From Cryptomeria japonica (Eukaryota > Streptophyta > Pinopsida > Cupressales > Cupressaceae), in assembly GCF_030272615.1 (NCBI RefSeq), contig NC_081412.1, positions 23,530,432 through 23,590,431 of the forward strand: DNA of 60,000 bases, read 5' to 3'. A program made the translations under genes and the position numbers. Below the pieces are notes generated by a model. That model made no database searches. It was not told the origin of the DNA and saw nothing but the letters and a program-made list of their open reading frames with translations. Below are positions 11,665-22,882 of the stretch, one piece after another; position 1 is the first letter of the stretch; each line of letters opens with the position of its first letter.

Positions 11665-12222
11665 TTAACCTTTCAAAAGTATCTCTGGGCAAGGGCTTAG
11701 TAAAAGCATCTGCAAGTTGATCCTTAGTAGAAATGATACTTGCTGATCACTGACTTGTTCACGCAAGAAATGATACTTGATCGGAATGTGCTTAGTTCTA
11801 GAGTGCAAAATAGGATTTTTTGATATGTTAATAGCACTCATGTTATCACACAAAATAGTAATGGGATGACTGAAATCTACCTTGAAACCTTTCAAAGTCT
11901 GCTTCTTCCAAAGAACTTGTGTGCAGTAGGATATTGCTGCTATATATTCCACTTTAGCAGTTGAAAGAGAGACAAAAGCTTGCTTTTTACGATGCCATGA
12001 AACCAAACACTTTCCAAGGAAGAAAGCACCTCCACTTGTGCTCTTTCGGTCATCAATAGAGCCACCCCAATCTGCATCTGTATAGGCTATAAGTGAGAAA
12101 TCATTTCCACTGGGATACCAAAGGTCATACTCCATAGTACCTTTGAGGTACTTGAAAATTCTTTTGACTGCATGAACATGTGTCTCCTTAGGGGCAGCCT
12201 GAAATCTTGCAACATATCCTAC
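11665..12222 (-). pseudogene. copia RNase H, pol C-terminus
   Basis: This is the C-terminal part of a Ty1/copia polyprotein with the RNase H landmarks in order: YTDADWGGSIDDRKSTSG, CLVSWHRKKQAFVSLSTAKV, EYIAAISYCTQVLW, LCDNMSAINISKNP and RTKHIPIKYHFLREQV. Upstream codons to about 12222 give the pre-RNase H stretch YVARFQAAPKETH. The usual STAEAEY is changed to STAKVEY. RT and integrase are absent. Confidence 0.9.
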
Positions 12223-12345
12223 TTAGTTAAATTTTAATTATATTTAATTTCATATTTTAATTTAAATGTTATTTTTATTCTTTTGTATTTTAATTTTATT
12301 ATTATTATATATTATTAAATCCTATTTCACAATGGGGACATTACA
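12223..12345 (-). repeat. LTR fragment, TGTAATGTCCCC family
   Basis: The right end reads GGGGACATTACA (12334-12345), so the minus strand starts TGTAATGTCCCCATTGTG like the LTRs ending at 20503, 24425 and 42727. The next ~110 bases are A/T-rich, as in the LTR at 22883-24425. No opposite end was found, so it is a fragment. Confidence 0.5.
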
Positions 12346-12419
12346 GGGACCCACATCCCATACAATTTCTTTGCAGAGATACTTCTTATAATTAATACTC
12401 TATTAGTGGGAGATATTGC

Positions 12420-12830
12420 TGCAATTACAATGTGGTCGCCAACTTGAACACTATACCTCACCTTCTATCTCCTCCTGCAAGGCATCTGTTCTTCGGACCT
12501 CCCCCTTATTGCTCCATCATCTCTCTATTAATCCTACAGTTTTCTCTTCCAGCTTGAATGCTTCATTCCTCTTCCCTCTTGCAGGGTATTCACTCTTCTT
12601 CCTTCTCTCATTCCTCCTACCTTTCTCCAGTTTGCTCCTCCAGCTTGACCATTTTACCTTCATTGTCCTCCTTTGGCTTGAATAACTCAGTTCATGGTCC
12701 TCCAACTTGAATGCCGATCTTCCATCATCCTCCTTTGGGTTGAAGGCCTCAATTCATGCTCCTTAAACTTGATGCCATCACCTCTAGCATGCTTATCTGG
12801 CTTGAATGCTTGTCACATGCGGGACTGCTG
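12420..12830. repeat. Degenerate short repeats (CTTGAATGC)
   Basis: About six imperfect copies of a unit with CTCC..CTTGAATGC or CTTGATGCC occur at roughly 45-60-bp spacing. Similar C/T-rich repeats occur inside the LTRs at 17930-18700. Small open frames over it are by-products of the skew. I infer LTR-derived sequence, not a gene. Confidence 0.4.
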
Positions 12831-12869
12831 CTATCTACCAATTAATGTAAGTGGGAGTACAATTTCAGC

Positions 12870-12975
12870 ATGCCTACTGGTGTTAGAATGTCACTTGGCA
12901 AGATTTGAACCTTGGTCTTCAACATGAGAACCTAATGGCCCTACCTGTTGACCACAATCCCTTTGACAGCATCCA
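12870..12975 (-). mobile_element. Possible tRNA-derived SINE head
   Basis: On the minus strand TGGTCAACAGG (12944-12954) and GGTTCAAATCT (12901-12911) match plant SINE box A and box B of the RNA polymerase III promoter in order, orientation and spacing (about 32 bases). The sequence between resembles known plant SINEs (GGTTCTCATGTTG). The tail and target duplication were not resolved. Confidence 0.4.
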
Positions 12976-13559
12976 TTGCTCTATTACTGTGCATTTTAGA
13001 AGATTTTCAGATTAAAAAAGTATATATTTTTAAATAGGTGCTTGGTAAACTTTTGGTTTTTGTGAAATCTGTAAAAATGATTAGTTTTTTAAATTTAAAC
13101 AAAACTAAAAGTATATTAAAGATAAAGTGCTCTTATTTTTTTTTAATTTTGTAAACTTAACTAAATCTACTATATAATGCATATAGATTCACTGTTGCAT
13201 TTAGTTTGAGTAACCTAAACATCAAAGCTTGTATTAATCATTTTTTATACAAGTAGATCATAATTCAAGAACTTTTCCAAGAATTTGATGTTATTACTTT
13301 GAAATATACAGTCTGCAATTATCTATGTTTTAACACTGAACCTCAATTGATTCTCTAGACGATTCTTTGGAATGCCCCTGTTTATCAGGATGTATCTATT
13401 TCATATCTGGTTCAGCATGGTTTTGTTAATCCAAGTTGAAGCTGTATGCCCTATGTATTCTTTTATTTTCGGTAATTAATCTTTTCTTTCCTTATTGTTT
13501 CTACTTTGGCACAATCCCATGTTTTATAATTTGTAATTTGCCTTTTTATTGCTTTTTAG

Positions 13560-13658
13560 GGGCTACATAGAAGCAGTAAGAGAGATGGAGCAACAACTGC
13601 AAGAAGGAAAGGTTGATGGTATCAATAAGTTTGATGATATTGTGATTGCTTGTGGAAG
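13560..13658 (+). CDS. D-cysteine desulfhydrase, internal exon (first seen)
   Basis: This exon encodes GYIEAVREMEQQLQEGKVDG followed by INKFDDIVIACG, the segment of plant D-cysteine desulfhydrase / ACC-deaminase-like proteins just before the glycine-rich PLP-phosphate loop. These pyridoxal-phosphate enzymes break D-cysteine into pyruvate, ammonia and hydrogen sulfide; the Arabidopsis enzyme is mitochondrial (known). The acceptor is a pyrimidine-rich run ending TTTTTAG at 13559 and the donor is AAG|GTGATT. The first base completes a codon of the previous exon and the last two bases (AG) pass to the next exon. The catalytic lysine would lie further upstream, outside the window. Codons are intact. 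Confidence 0.85.
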
Positions 13659-14940
13659 GTGATTGTTTTAACTTTTTTCACATGAAAAATGTAGCCATAA
13701 CTTTGCACACGGAGGAAGGAATAATTACATAATTAGTGCTTACTCTTATAATTTTACTAAATCTCATGAAAATGCATATCCCCGCAACTTGGTTGATTCT
13801 GCATATATTATATCTTGTTAAAGAATGTCAATTTCAATTGTTACTTAAGAAAATTGTTATCGTCACAACTAATTAGCAGAAGTGTTAAGCCTGAGATATA
13901 TCCATAGATTCTACACTAGAAAGTGAGCTAGGAATACCTTAATTAACAATTATTGAGCTTGTGAAAAGATTTAGCTGTCTATAGAAGGAAATTGAATAAG
14001 AAAGGAATAAATAAAGTTGAAGACTACAGTTCAATAAATTCATGTGTTTTTGAAGGGGTTTCCTGTGATTGGGGCAAGTTTTGAGATTTTTTCTTGCTAC
14101 TCAGTGGTGAGTAATACTGTGAGTTAGTCAGCCACCTGATAGGCTCATGAGTACTTGCCGGTATTTTCAATCATTATTGTGAAGATTCTGGGAAAATAAT
14201 GCTTATTGGGATATGACTAATTCCTAGCTACAAATTAGAAGTGCAGACATGAAATTTGAGCACAAGGGTCTAAAATCTAAGATCTCTTGTCAAGTGCTTG
14301 TATCAAAAAGTTAGGAGTAATGCAAAAGGTTATTAAAGCTATTGCAGGGACTAAGCTTTCCCTACCCATTTTAGTCTATCAAGCTATTTTGAGAGTACAG
14401 GAACTGTGAACACTGAAGAGCAATTCAAGAGGCATTCTTGGGGCAATGAGAGTTTGTATCATTGTTATGAAGTGAGCTATCTTTTGAACAGTGAGATTTT
14501 ATTCCCATGAGAGTTTTATGCCTAGAAATCTGTAGCAGTTGATGTTTTCTGTGGTATGTTCCATTTATTTAATCTCTATTTAAATTGAAGGATAATTAAA
14601 TAAAAAATTCATTTAAGTTTATGATAACATTTCTATTTTCTAACAACGATGTTTGGGAGGTTAGGTAGAGTGTATGGTACAGCCATCAGTATCTTCATTT
14701 GAATTAAAACCATGACACATAATATTTACTGTGGGTGCCAAAGGCTGTTTTAGTTGTTTAGAGTCAGCCTTTGTAATATGCAATCATTTTAGTTTCCTCT
14801 CTCAGCTTGATTTTGACTATAAAATTATCTACTGCTATTTTTTACCTGGGATGCATGTAGTCAGTTCACTATTTAGTATGTTACCCCTATTGTTATCTTG
14901 ATTATAAATCTAATTAGTTTTTCTGATGTGATATTTTCAG
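13659..14940 (+). other. Intron, 1,282 bp
   Basis: GTGATT at the donor and TTTTCAG at the acceptor. The interior is A/T-rich with no open frame of interest and no transposon that I recognise, unlike the introns on either side. Confidence 0.8.
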
Positions 14941-14998
14941 TGGGGGAACCACTGCAGGCTTGTCACTTGGGTCACATTTAAGTAGCTTGAAGGCTAAA
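14941..14998 (+). CDS. D-cysteine desulfhydrase, PLP-loop exon
   Basis: Joined to the AG carried over from the previous exon, this 58-base exon encodes SGGTTAGLSLGSHLSSLKAK. GSGGTTAG is the conserved loop that binds the phosphate of pyridoxal phosphate in the D-cysteine desulfhydrase / ACC deaminase family (fold type II). The exon ends on a codon boundary at AAA|GTAAAA. No substitution is seen in the loop. Confidence 0.88.
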
Positions 14999-15090
14999 GT
15001 AAAATCTTTCCCTTGGAATTTGTATATTTTTTCCATTTGCTTGATGAAACTTAATTATATAGGCCAAGCTAAAAGATGTTGATATAACAG
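14999..15090 (+). other. Intron, 92 bp
   Basis: A short ordinary intron from GTAAAATC to GATATAACAG, in contrast to the next one of 33.7 kb. Confidence 0.8.
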
Positions 15091-15204
15091 GTACATGCAT
15101 TTTCTGTTTGCGATGATCCTGACTACTTCTATGATTACACACAAGGCCTTTTGAATGGCCTTAATGCTGGCCTCAACTCTCATGACTTAATCAGTATTGC
15201 AAAT
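15091..15204 (+). CDS. D-cysteine desulfhydrase, internal exon (third seen)
   Basis: The 114 bases encode exactly 38 residues, beginning VHAFSVCDDPDYFYDYTQGL and ending GLNSHDLISIAN. The CDDPDYFYDY..GLLNGL stretch is characteristic of the plant D-cysteine desulfhydrases. The acceptor is ATAACAG and the donor AAT|GTGAGT, a strong consensus. The reading frame continues directly into the exon 33.7 kb downstream. Confidence 0.88.
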
Positions 15205-15509
15205 GTGAGTACAGAAGATAACATTTGATTGCTGCAAATTATGTGAATTGCAAATGATGTTTTCTGATTTGTTCACGAAGTTGCAATATTTTGGACCATA
15301 GCATCTTTATATGATATTTGTGGAACTTTGCAGGTTAGGAATTTTTCTGATTAGACCAGTGGAAAAATAAACAAAAAATAACACTTATATGATTGCAATT
15401 TTATAAGTGCTTGAATTGTAAAAATGAGCTATAGAAATGAAAAGTTTGAAGGAGTTCATGAAAAATTTTCATGGTTCTTGCATCAATCACAAGGAACAAA
15501 AGACTAAAT
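15205..15509. other. Intron start, unassigned
   Basis: Plain A/T-rich intron sequence next to the exon. No repeat or gene is recognised until the copia RT fragment, whose alignment fades out at about 15510. Confidence 0.5.
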
Positions 15510-15899
15510 CTAGAATACCAAGCTCTAGGAGCTTGCTTTAATCCATAAAGGGCTTGCTTGAGTTTGCATATATAATCTTTGTTCTTTGACAAGATGAATC
15601 TTTCAGCTTGTTCAATATAAACCTCCTCTTCTAGATGTCCATTGAAAAATGCTGGTTTGACATCCACCTAGTAAACTTTGAAGTATTTGTGACAAGCAAA
15701 TGCTAGGAACATCCTTATAGCCTCTAGTCGTGCAATTGGGGCAATTGTTTCTTCAAAGGCAACCCCTTCCACTCGTGCTTAGCCTTTACATACTAATCTT
15801 GCTTCATTCTTTACCATTTGACCGTCTTCATTTAGTTTATTTTTGAAAACCCATTTGGTACGAATTAGATTTACGTCCTTGGGTCTTGGGACAAGTTCA
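15510..15899 (-). pseudogene. copia reverse transcriptase fragment
   Basis: The minus strand reads LVPRPKDVNLIRTKWVFKNK, LNEDGQMVKNEARLVCKG, then [37 protein letters not shown] and [17 protein letters not shown]. This is the N-terminal half of copia RT. Two in-frame stops are present (after LVCKG and before the DVKPAF stretch). Similarity ends after AWYS, before the YVDD catalytic motif. Its upstream continuation is at 30756. Confidence 0.88.
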
Positions 15900-16628
15900 T
15901 GTTGATGTGTTTTTAGGACACCTCGAACACAGAATAAAATACCAAGTATACTCTTTTGAACAAAGAAACCTCATATGCTAAATAATATGATCAAATGAGA
16001 CAACTCCAAGGTTTACAATGTGTACAATCTACTTTATGCTCGGGATAGACTTAGTGATGTATGATGTGATATTGCCGGAATCACAAGGGGACTTACAATT
16101 ATGAACACTATTGGAACATGGAATCTATACTAACTCACTTGGAAAATAAATACAAAAGGAGATATGAATTTAGAATGTCTATACTAATCCTAGGAAGGTA
16201 AGAGATTACTGTTGACTCAGTGCCACCAAACCAAGCTTTGCTTCGCCATGAAGAAACAACTACTCAAAGATGGTGCAATCTCGTAAAGATAGTCGAATGA
16301 TTTTCATATCACCTATGCACACCAATATTATGAACAATGAGCATATAACAATTGAAGTTAAGCTTTTAGATAAGTTTAGTCTAACCACGCACTACGACTT
16401 GCAATCGACAAATTCCAAGTGGTATGAACACTAGGCTTCAACATTCATGAACAATAAAATCTTCCATTCATCTAACACATCTAAGCTATGAGAAGTAGAG
16501 ACCATGCAACAAGTTGAAATAGCACACAAGATTCACCATGCCTTCAATGAAAATAGTATGTTTATTACAGCAAGCCTTGGCAACAATCTCCTTTCCTCCT
16601 ATTCTACTGCTACTTTGATTGCTTCTAC

Positions 16629-17303
16629 CAAAGTTCAAAAACTTGGACTCGCCACGGACTCGGCAAACCAAATATTTGGACTCGGACTCGGACTCGTGAA
16701 AGACTCGCGAAAGACTCGGCAAAAAAAAAAAAACCCATAGTTTTACAAAAAAACATAAAGAAATTAATGCATTTAGAGAACATAAGAGCCATAATTGAAA
16801 CATTACACATGTCATATGATCAACAAACGCGCAATATTTGAAATTTCATCATTCATACTAATAGTTTCAAACTTTCAACTCTAAAATGTATAATACCAAG
16901 ATTTCTTCAATGCTAATTATGTTGTTATATGGAGCCTAATCAGACTCGGAGGTTAAATTTTCCCTACTTCCATCTGCGCAGTTTCCCCCTATATTTTTTG
17001 ACGGGGGTTTGGGGGTTGCGCCCCCAAGTTGGGGTCAAGGGGCATCGCCAAAAAGTCAAAAAGGGGGGGGAGTTATGCCAAATGAAGGCCAAAAAAACAA
17101 AAAAAAACTCATTTTTAAAGCTTGCTTGATGGTTTTTCTGGGTCGCGTGAGTCCATTTGAAAGACTCGCGCGAGTCCGTGCAAAAGACTCGCAAGTCTTT
17201 CAAATGGACTCACCAGGACTCGCCTCGCGAGTCCTTGGCGAGTCGACTCATGGCTCCCACGGACTCGCGAGTCCGTGGCAAGTCCACGAGTTTTTAAACT
17301 ATG
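16629..17303. mobile_element. hAT-type MITE, 675 bp, TSD GCTTCTAC
   Basis: The 8-bp sequence GCTTCTAC stands directly on both sides (16621-16628 and 17304-17311). The left end reads CAAAGTTCAAAAACTTGG and the right end, reversed, CATAGTTTAAAAACTCGTGG; the inverted repeats run on through CCACGGACTCG. An 8-bp duplication and a CA...G start fit the hAT superfamily (known). Both ends are crowded with GACTCG/CGAGTC hexamers in both orientations, typical of subterminal transposase sites. It has no transposase. It lies in the LTR starting at 15900. Confidence 0.75.
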
Positions 17304-17929
17304 GCTTCTACTACTAACTATCTATTAACTATTCACTATTAACCTTTACAAATGAGGTGATTGAGCCTTATATAGAGGTCTTGTTACAATTCAATGGCTT
17401 AGATTGATTCAAGATCAATGATTGAGAGAACATGATAAACCTTAATTAGTCTTAGTTATAACTAACTCCATTCGACCAACGACAAAATTACAATACGTAG
17501 GACACATGCCCATCGTTGAATTCTAACAAATAGGAAATGAGGTTAGGTACACTGAACAAACTTTGATGCAGTGCCATGTGTCACTTGCTACTCATGTAGA
17601 TCAATCAGGTTCAATGAACCTGGATGTGCTGACTTGACATGACTTGAGTGGTTGATAATGAGTAGGATGCCGCCTCAGCATGCACAACATGTAGATCATC
17701 AAAAAGTGTTTGTGATTAAGCAATATCTCTTGATACTCAACATTATCCAGTTGCTCGGTGTGATGATGATGGGGGCATTGTTGAAATGTGGTATACACAT
17801 TCTGTATATATTATTCTGTCATCAATCTCTTCATACTTACATATTTGTCTTTCTCAAGCTGGAAGTGATGACCGATGCTGCCAATCTTCAACAGGCATAT
17901 TCCCAAATTGTATCATCTAGATGATCAAG

Positions 17930-18720
17930 CTGACTTTCCAACTTTGCTTAACTCTTCTTAAACTATCCAACTTGATAATACTTGCATTTCAATCCTCTAA
18001 CTTGGGAATTTCGTCCTTCAATTGCACTAGCCTTATTGATGCTTGGTCTCAACTTACTTCATGATGCCTTGGCTTGATCCTCCTTTCCTAAAGGTGTACT
18101 TGACCTTGATCTCCCTTGTAACTTTGACTTGAATTCCTTGCCATGATTGGAGTGTTAATCTTCATTTTTGCAATTATTTCCTTCACCTAGCCTATCTTGA
18201 TGTAAAGCTCTTCATTGTGAAGTAGTCCCCATTGATCCCCCCTTGTTGTGCTGATTGTAACCTTGGATTTTCTGAAGAAAATTCAAGGTAATTGCAAAAT
18301 ATCCTCATCCTCATGGCTACGCCTTGAAACTATCTTGATGTTATGAAGCACCTTTCCTCTATCATCTTGAAGGCCTTAATGCCAACCTTCCTTAGTTTTA
18401 ATGAATTCAATGACAGATGTTGACTTGCTCCCTCTATCCTATTGATGCCCTGAATACCTCAATGTTTGTAAGGCGACCTCCACTTTGAAGTCCTTTCCTT
18501 GATCTTGATTTGCCCTAGAATTGATGTCTTGACGTTCATCCTGCATTGTGATTGATCCTTAAGGTGACACTTGAGTTCTTGTCTTGATGCTGACTCCTTT
18601 GATGTTACACCCTTGAATTGCAATGTTGATTTCCTCGTTGACTTCAAGACCTGAAAAGAAAACAAATAAGAATCAAGGATTGAACAAGTAAAATAATAAA
18701 AGAACACCTAGTCTTTTCAC
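17930..18720. repeat. LTR interior with degenerate CTTGATG repeats
   Basis: Many imperfect copies of CTTGATG/CCTTGAT-type words at irregular 20-40-bp spacing. On the minus strand the sequence resembles 27550-27890 of the innermost LTR (GAAGATCAAGCAAGG-like words), consistent with the leader region of the same LTR family. No gene is supported. Confidence 0.4.
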
Positions 18721-20056
18721 CATCTTACAATGCTAATTCTACTTTCAAAGATCAATTCAGATCTAGAAAAGGCATTCTATACATGAAATTCACTTGAAAT
18801 CAGTCTGACTTGAGTTCTAATCCTCAAAAAGCTGCCCAGATCTGCACCCTATGTCTGATTTTAATCCCAAATTCACAGGTGTGTTACTATAATGTAGGTG
18901 CTTTGATGATGAAATAGATGCTTGATGCCTCCCATTTATAAGCTTCGCACCTTCTCAACATGTTCACCACCAAACTTGGCCGACTTGGTTGTTTTGAAGT
19001 GTTTCTCTGCTTGACAAAACCCTTTACCTGACTTGAGAAACTTCATTTATGCTTCACCTTTCTTGTGCAGAAATTAACCCTTTGTGTGCATAGTGGGTTT
19101 GAAGCATGCTTGTGTACAATGTTGAGCGCATTTCATGAGATGCCTTGCATAAGTTTGTAAAGTCGGCTGACATCTAAACAACACTCTTTCTCTCCCAAGC
19201 CAAGTCGATTGGCTGAATAGCTCATTGAGGGATATAAATAAAGACTCAGATGTTGAAACCTTCCCTCCTCATAATTCACAACTCATCATGTAAGATCACT
19301 CCCCCTGTTCTAGACCAAATTTCGTGCCTGTCTACTCATTGTAATTTTGTCAAACAGTTTGCTTGCAAGCTGTTTACTGGTTTTCTGATTTGTTCTCAGT
19401 TTGTAGTTGATTGAACAGGGTTTAGAAAGAAAAGACATACATGAACATAACACAAATACTGATATTGCAGATTGCTATATTAACTTCAACAAGATTGAGC
19501 CAAATGGATCATTTATTCTAACTCCACAGTTCTGGAAAACATTAACAACAAACTACAACTTAGTTTCCCACACACAATGAAAACATTACAATATTTTGCA
19601 TACCAAATCACTGCTCCGGGTGTGATATAAAATCTGAGTACATTAACAGCATTACAAACCCTGAATCTTCACATTCCAGCTTCGTACAACACACTTCCAG
19701 CCATGTACGGCTTGCAATGAACTCCCAAAATATGTAAATTAACACCAGCAGATCATTCACAGCGAACAGCCATTAACCTATCCTCAAATCATCCAATCGA
19801 ATCCTTCCTAGCACTGAATATTAGCTTCTGCGACTACCACAAACTTCTGATTTATCTTGAAGCTCAAACCCAAATCCTTATGACTCTGTCTTTCAACAGC
19901 GAAGAGAATGTTAGCATAGAGGGATTTCGTCCTCCAGGCCCAATAATCAGATTTCCAAGAAATCCAACAGCATAATATTAACTTCATCCAAGCATGCTGA
20001 AAATGAGCTCTTAAATCCAATTAATAACTTCTTCATAAGAGCCCACTCACTTGTCT
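18721..20056. other. LTR-derived sequence, no gene seen
   Basis: This part of the outer LTR includes the minus-strand TATA-like site near 18935. No long open frame, RNA gene or clear element end was seen. Confidence 0.35.
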
Positions 20057-20503
20057 TGTCAATGTGGGGTAATAAAACACTATTATATTTTATCGCCCTT
20101 TATGTGTGCAGTGTACCTTTAGAAATGAAAGGGGACATTTAATATTTATGACTTAATACTTTATTATCCCACTATAGTCATTTATTAAATAAAGTTAAAT
20201 ATTTAAATTTAACTTTATAACTTGATTTAAATAATAAATATTAAATGACTATAATTGTCCGCCAACCTCCCGAATATTAACCATGAAATCTCTGGCACCC
20301 ACTGAAGATCTGGGTCACTCTAAGTGACTTACTATAAATAGTAAGCCATAGCTACATCAAATCACCTCAGAATGACCTACAACTGAAAATGCTTAGGCGA
20401 AATTCCTCCAAGATCCCTTCTGTGTCTTGGTTAGCCTACGGGACCATGAGAAAATAGGCTTACGACATATCATGAGTTAACTGGCTAGAAAGGGGACATT
20501 ACA
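20057..20503 (-). repeat. LTR end, TGTAATGTCCCC family (left edge unsure)
   Basis: The right end GGGGACATTACA (20492-20503) and the preceding CCTACGGGAC...AATAGGCTTACGAC match the same part of the complete element's LTRs (37130-37192 and 42660-42727). A hairpin word ACTTACTATAAATAGTAAG lies at about 20328-20346. The left edge could not be fixed; 20057 is only where the character changes. Confidence 0.5.
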
Positions 20504-20699
20504 CATCAAAATTGAATTTGCTATGCCATTTAGTGTGAATTATGGTATGTTGATTTGATTTCAATTTTCAATATTGTTTAGGTCTGATTTCATGACTTTA
20601 AGTCTGATTTTAGAGTTTCAGGCCTAAGTTTGATTGCTTGCAGGTTTGAGTTTTGAACTTTATGTTTGAGTTTGATGTCTCTAGGTCCTTTTAAGACTT

Positions 20700-21430
20700 G
20701 ATTTTCATACCTTGATCAACCCCCCAACTCCCTCCTTGGGCGCATATGAGCCCCTTGCTTGCATAGCAAGCTGGAGCTATACCTTTGGACAAACCATAAT
20801 ATGGGTGGATTTGATGCCTTGGCTTGCACAACGGGTTTAGTCAGGTGGCATGCACAAAGTTGCATATGATAGGTATGAGTGCACAACGCAAGGCGATGTG
20901 GAGCACATCCAAGGAGGCTTCATGCACAAAATGGTGAAGAGCACATAAGAAGGTTGCAATTGCACAATTTGATGTAATGGCGGGATTTACTTGTTACCTT
21001 GCACACGAATGATAGGCATGAGTGCATTTGAAGTGGATATATGCACAAGAGAGCACACTTGGAAGTTAACCATGCATAAGTAAATGAGGGCGGGTTCTAG
21101 GTGTACAAACTTTGCCTTGAGCGCATTTTGAAGGTCTATTTGCACAAATTTAAACGGAATCTTGTTTGGCACCATCAAGCCTTGAACTTCACTAAAGTCG
21201 CCTTGGGCACATTTGAAACTCACCCTTGCACAACTTTGATCAACATCATTCTTCCTCAATCATTGAGTGCATACTGAGGGCGCTTTTGCACAATCCTAGG
21301 TCGAGTTTTGAGGGTAGGCTTGCATAAGTCAGACTTAAGGTTGAGTGCGGAAGAGTGGTACCTCTGCACAAACAAAGTGTATGGCGGGATTAGGGGGTGG
21401 AATGCACAAATTCATACATGCCTAAATGGG
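20700..21430. repeat. Degenerate GCACAA / GGCG repeats in LTR U3
   Basis: At least twelve imperfect copies of TGCACAA or its variants, often with AGGCG or GGCGGGAT, spaced about 30-60 bp. They lie in the U3 side of the outer LTR. Repeats built on CTTGGGCGC occupy the equivalent U3 place in the next nested LTR (24430-24670 and 29079-29650). Confidence 0.45.
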
Positions 21431-22882
21431 GTTGTGTTGACGTGTTTTTTATGACTATGTCTAACACAAAATAAAGTTGCCTAATGGTACTTCACTCTCT
21501 CTTGATCAAAGAACGATTGTACGATAAGATTGCAGTAAGTTCAGACAATTGAGTCCAGGGTTCCTATATGCAATGGACGTGACTCAATTGGCTGATGTGA
21601 TTTGCTGGTAATCCAAGGGAACTTACGTTTGGATCTTTCTTTCACTTCTTTGCTGTGGCTGGAACTTCATCATCGGATATGGCAATTCTGTGATGCTTCT
21701 GCTTGTACTTGAAATGAACTAAACTGGAATGGACTGAAATTAATGGGGAAAGGGTTAGAAGGATCTAAATTTATTCCTAAGGGCAGTGATATCAATAAAC
21801 CAAGCTCTGCTTCGCCAAGATTAACTACAACTCCACACGAAGTGGTGCAATCTTCTGAGGATGTTGAAGGATTTTCACATTGAGAAAGTGCATTTGAATA
21901 CCCAACATGACGCAACCCAAACGACTATTCACAATCGAACTTAGCACAAATTTGGTGGTTTAAGCTAACTTTACATCGCAACTTATAATCAACAAGATGC
22001 AAAAAGTATGAGCCATGGAAATTCATCAAACACCATTACATTCTCCATTGAAAATCAAAGCACTACTCTAAGTGAGGAAGGTGAAACCATGCAAGTTTTG
22101 AAAAATAACTTAAGTGGACCATTAGAGAACAATGTTTCATTGTTATTATCTCAAAACTTATTGCAACAATTTCATACAAATCTCCCTCCTTTTAGAAATG
22201 AGGGGGGTCACCCCTTTATATAGGCTTCATGCCTTGACTACATGCAAACCCTAATTAGGGTTTTCCCTAAATGATTCCCCACACATGATGCAACAAGGCG
22301 AGAATCAACAATAAATGCCCATGATGTCCATATACAATTAATTCCAGCCCATTACAATTGGATTCCAAAATGCATTAAATGCACCATTCTTTACTAAATT
22401 TGCCCAACATGCAATGAATATTCCCTCTTGCAAAAATCGCCCATGCTGCCATAAATGCCCATTTCTCCTAAATGCAATGGCTGCATGCAAAATAATCTGT
22501 CATAATGTCATAAATGTGGCGGCTACATGCAAACGATGCCCTATAATTTAGCATGCATTGACCTGGCTGCCACTTGGCGAGAAACCCTTGGAGAAAGAAC
22601 TATCCGAGAAGAATTTTCTTGAAGTCTTTTGAGTTCATCCTGTTCCATGGAAGCTTTTTCATCGATTTTCCACAATTCTTATTTTTAGGAATTTTTTCAA
22701 ATTTGAGTTCCGGGGTCTAGGGGAGAGGAAATTTTGTCATGAATCCAAATCTATCATCATTGTGCAATTTGGATGATTTTTGATGCCTGAAAATGGATTT
22801 TTCAAAAAAATTTCCTGGGGGTTTTTTTTTTTTTTTTTCAATTAATCCTTGACTTCAATTTTCTTGTGCCTTGGAATTCATT

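Larger units (their letters stand above)
9586..12222 (-). mobile_element. Ty1/copia element, 5' truncated
   Basis: Only the downstream end of this minus-strand element remains: RNase H (about 11665-12222), a polypurine tract (11414-11428) and one LTR (9586-11413). On the right it stops abruptly near 12222, where AT-rich LTR-like sequence begins, so everything upstream of RNase H is lost. It was inserted into the LINE, whose last recognisable base is 9585. Confidence 0.8.

Noticed and set aside
11665-15900. Joining the copia RNase H at 11665 with the copia RT at 15510 as one element
   Set aside because: Three host exons lie between them and the left element has its own LTR and polypurine tract; they are separate insertions.
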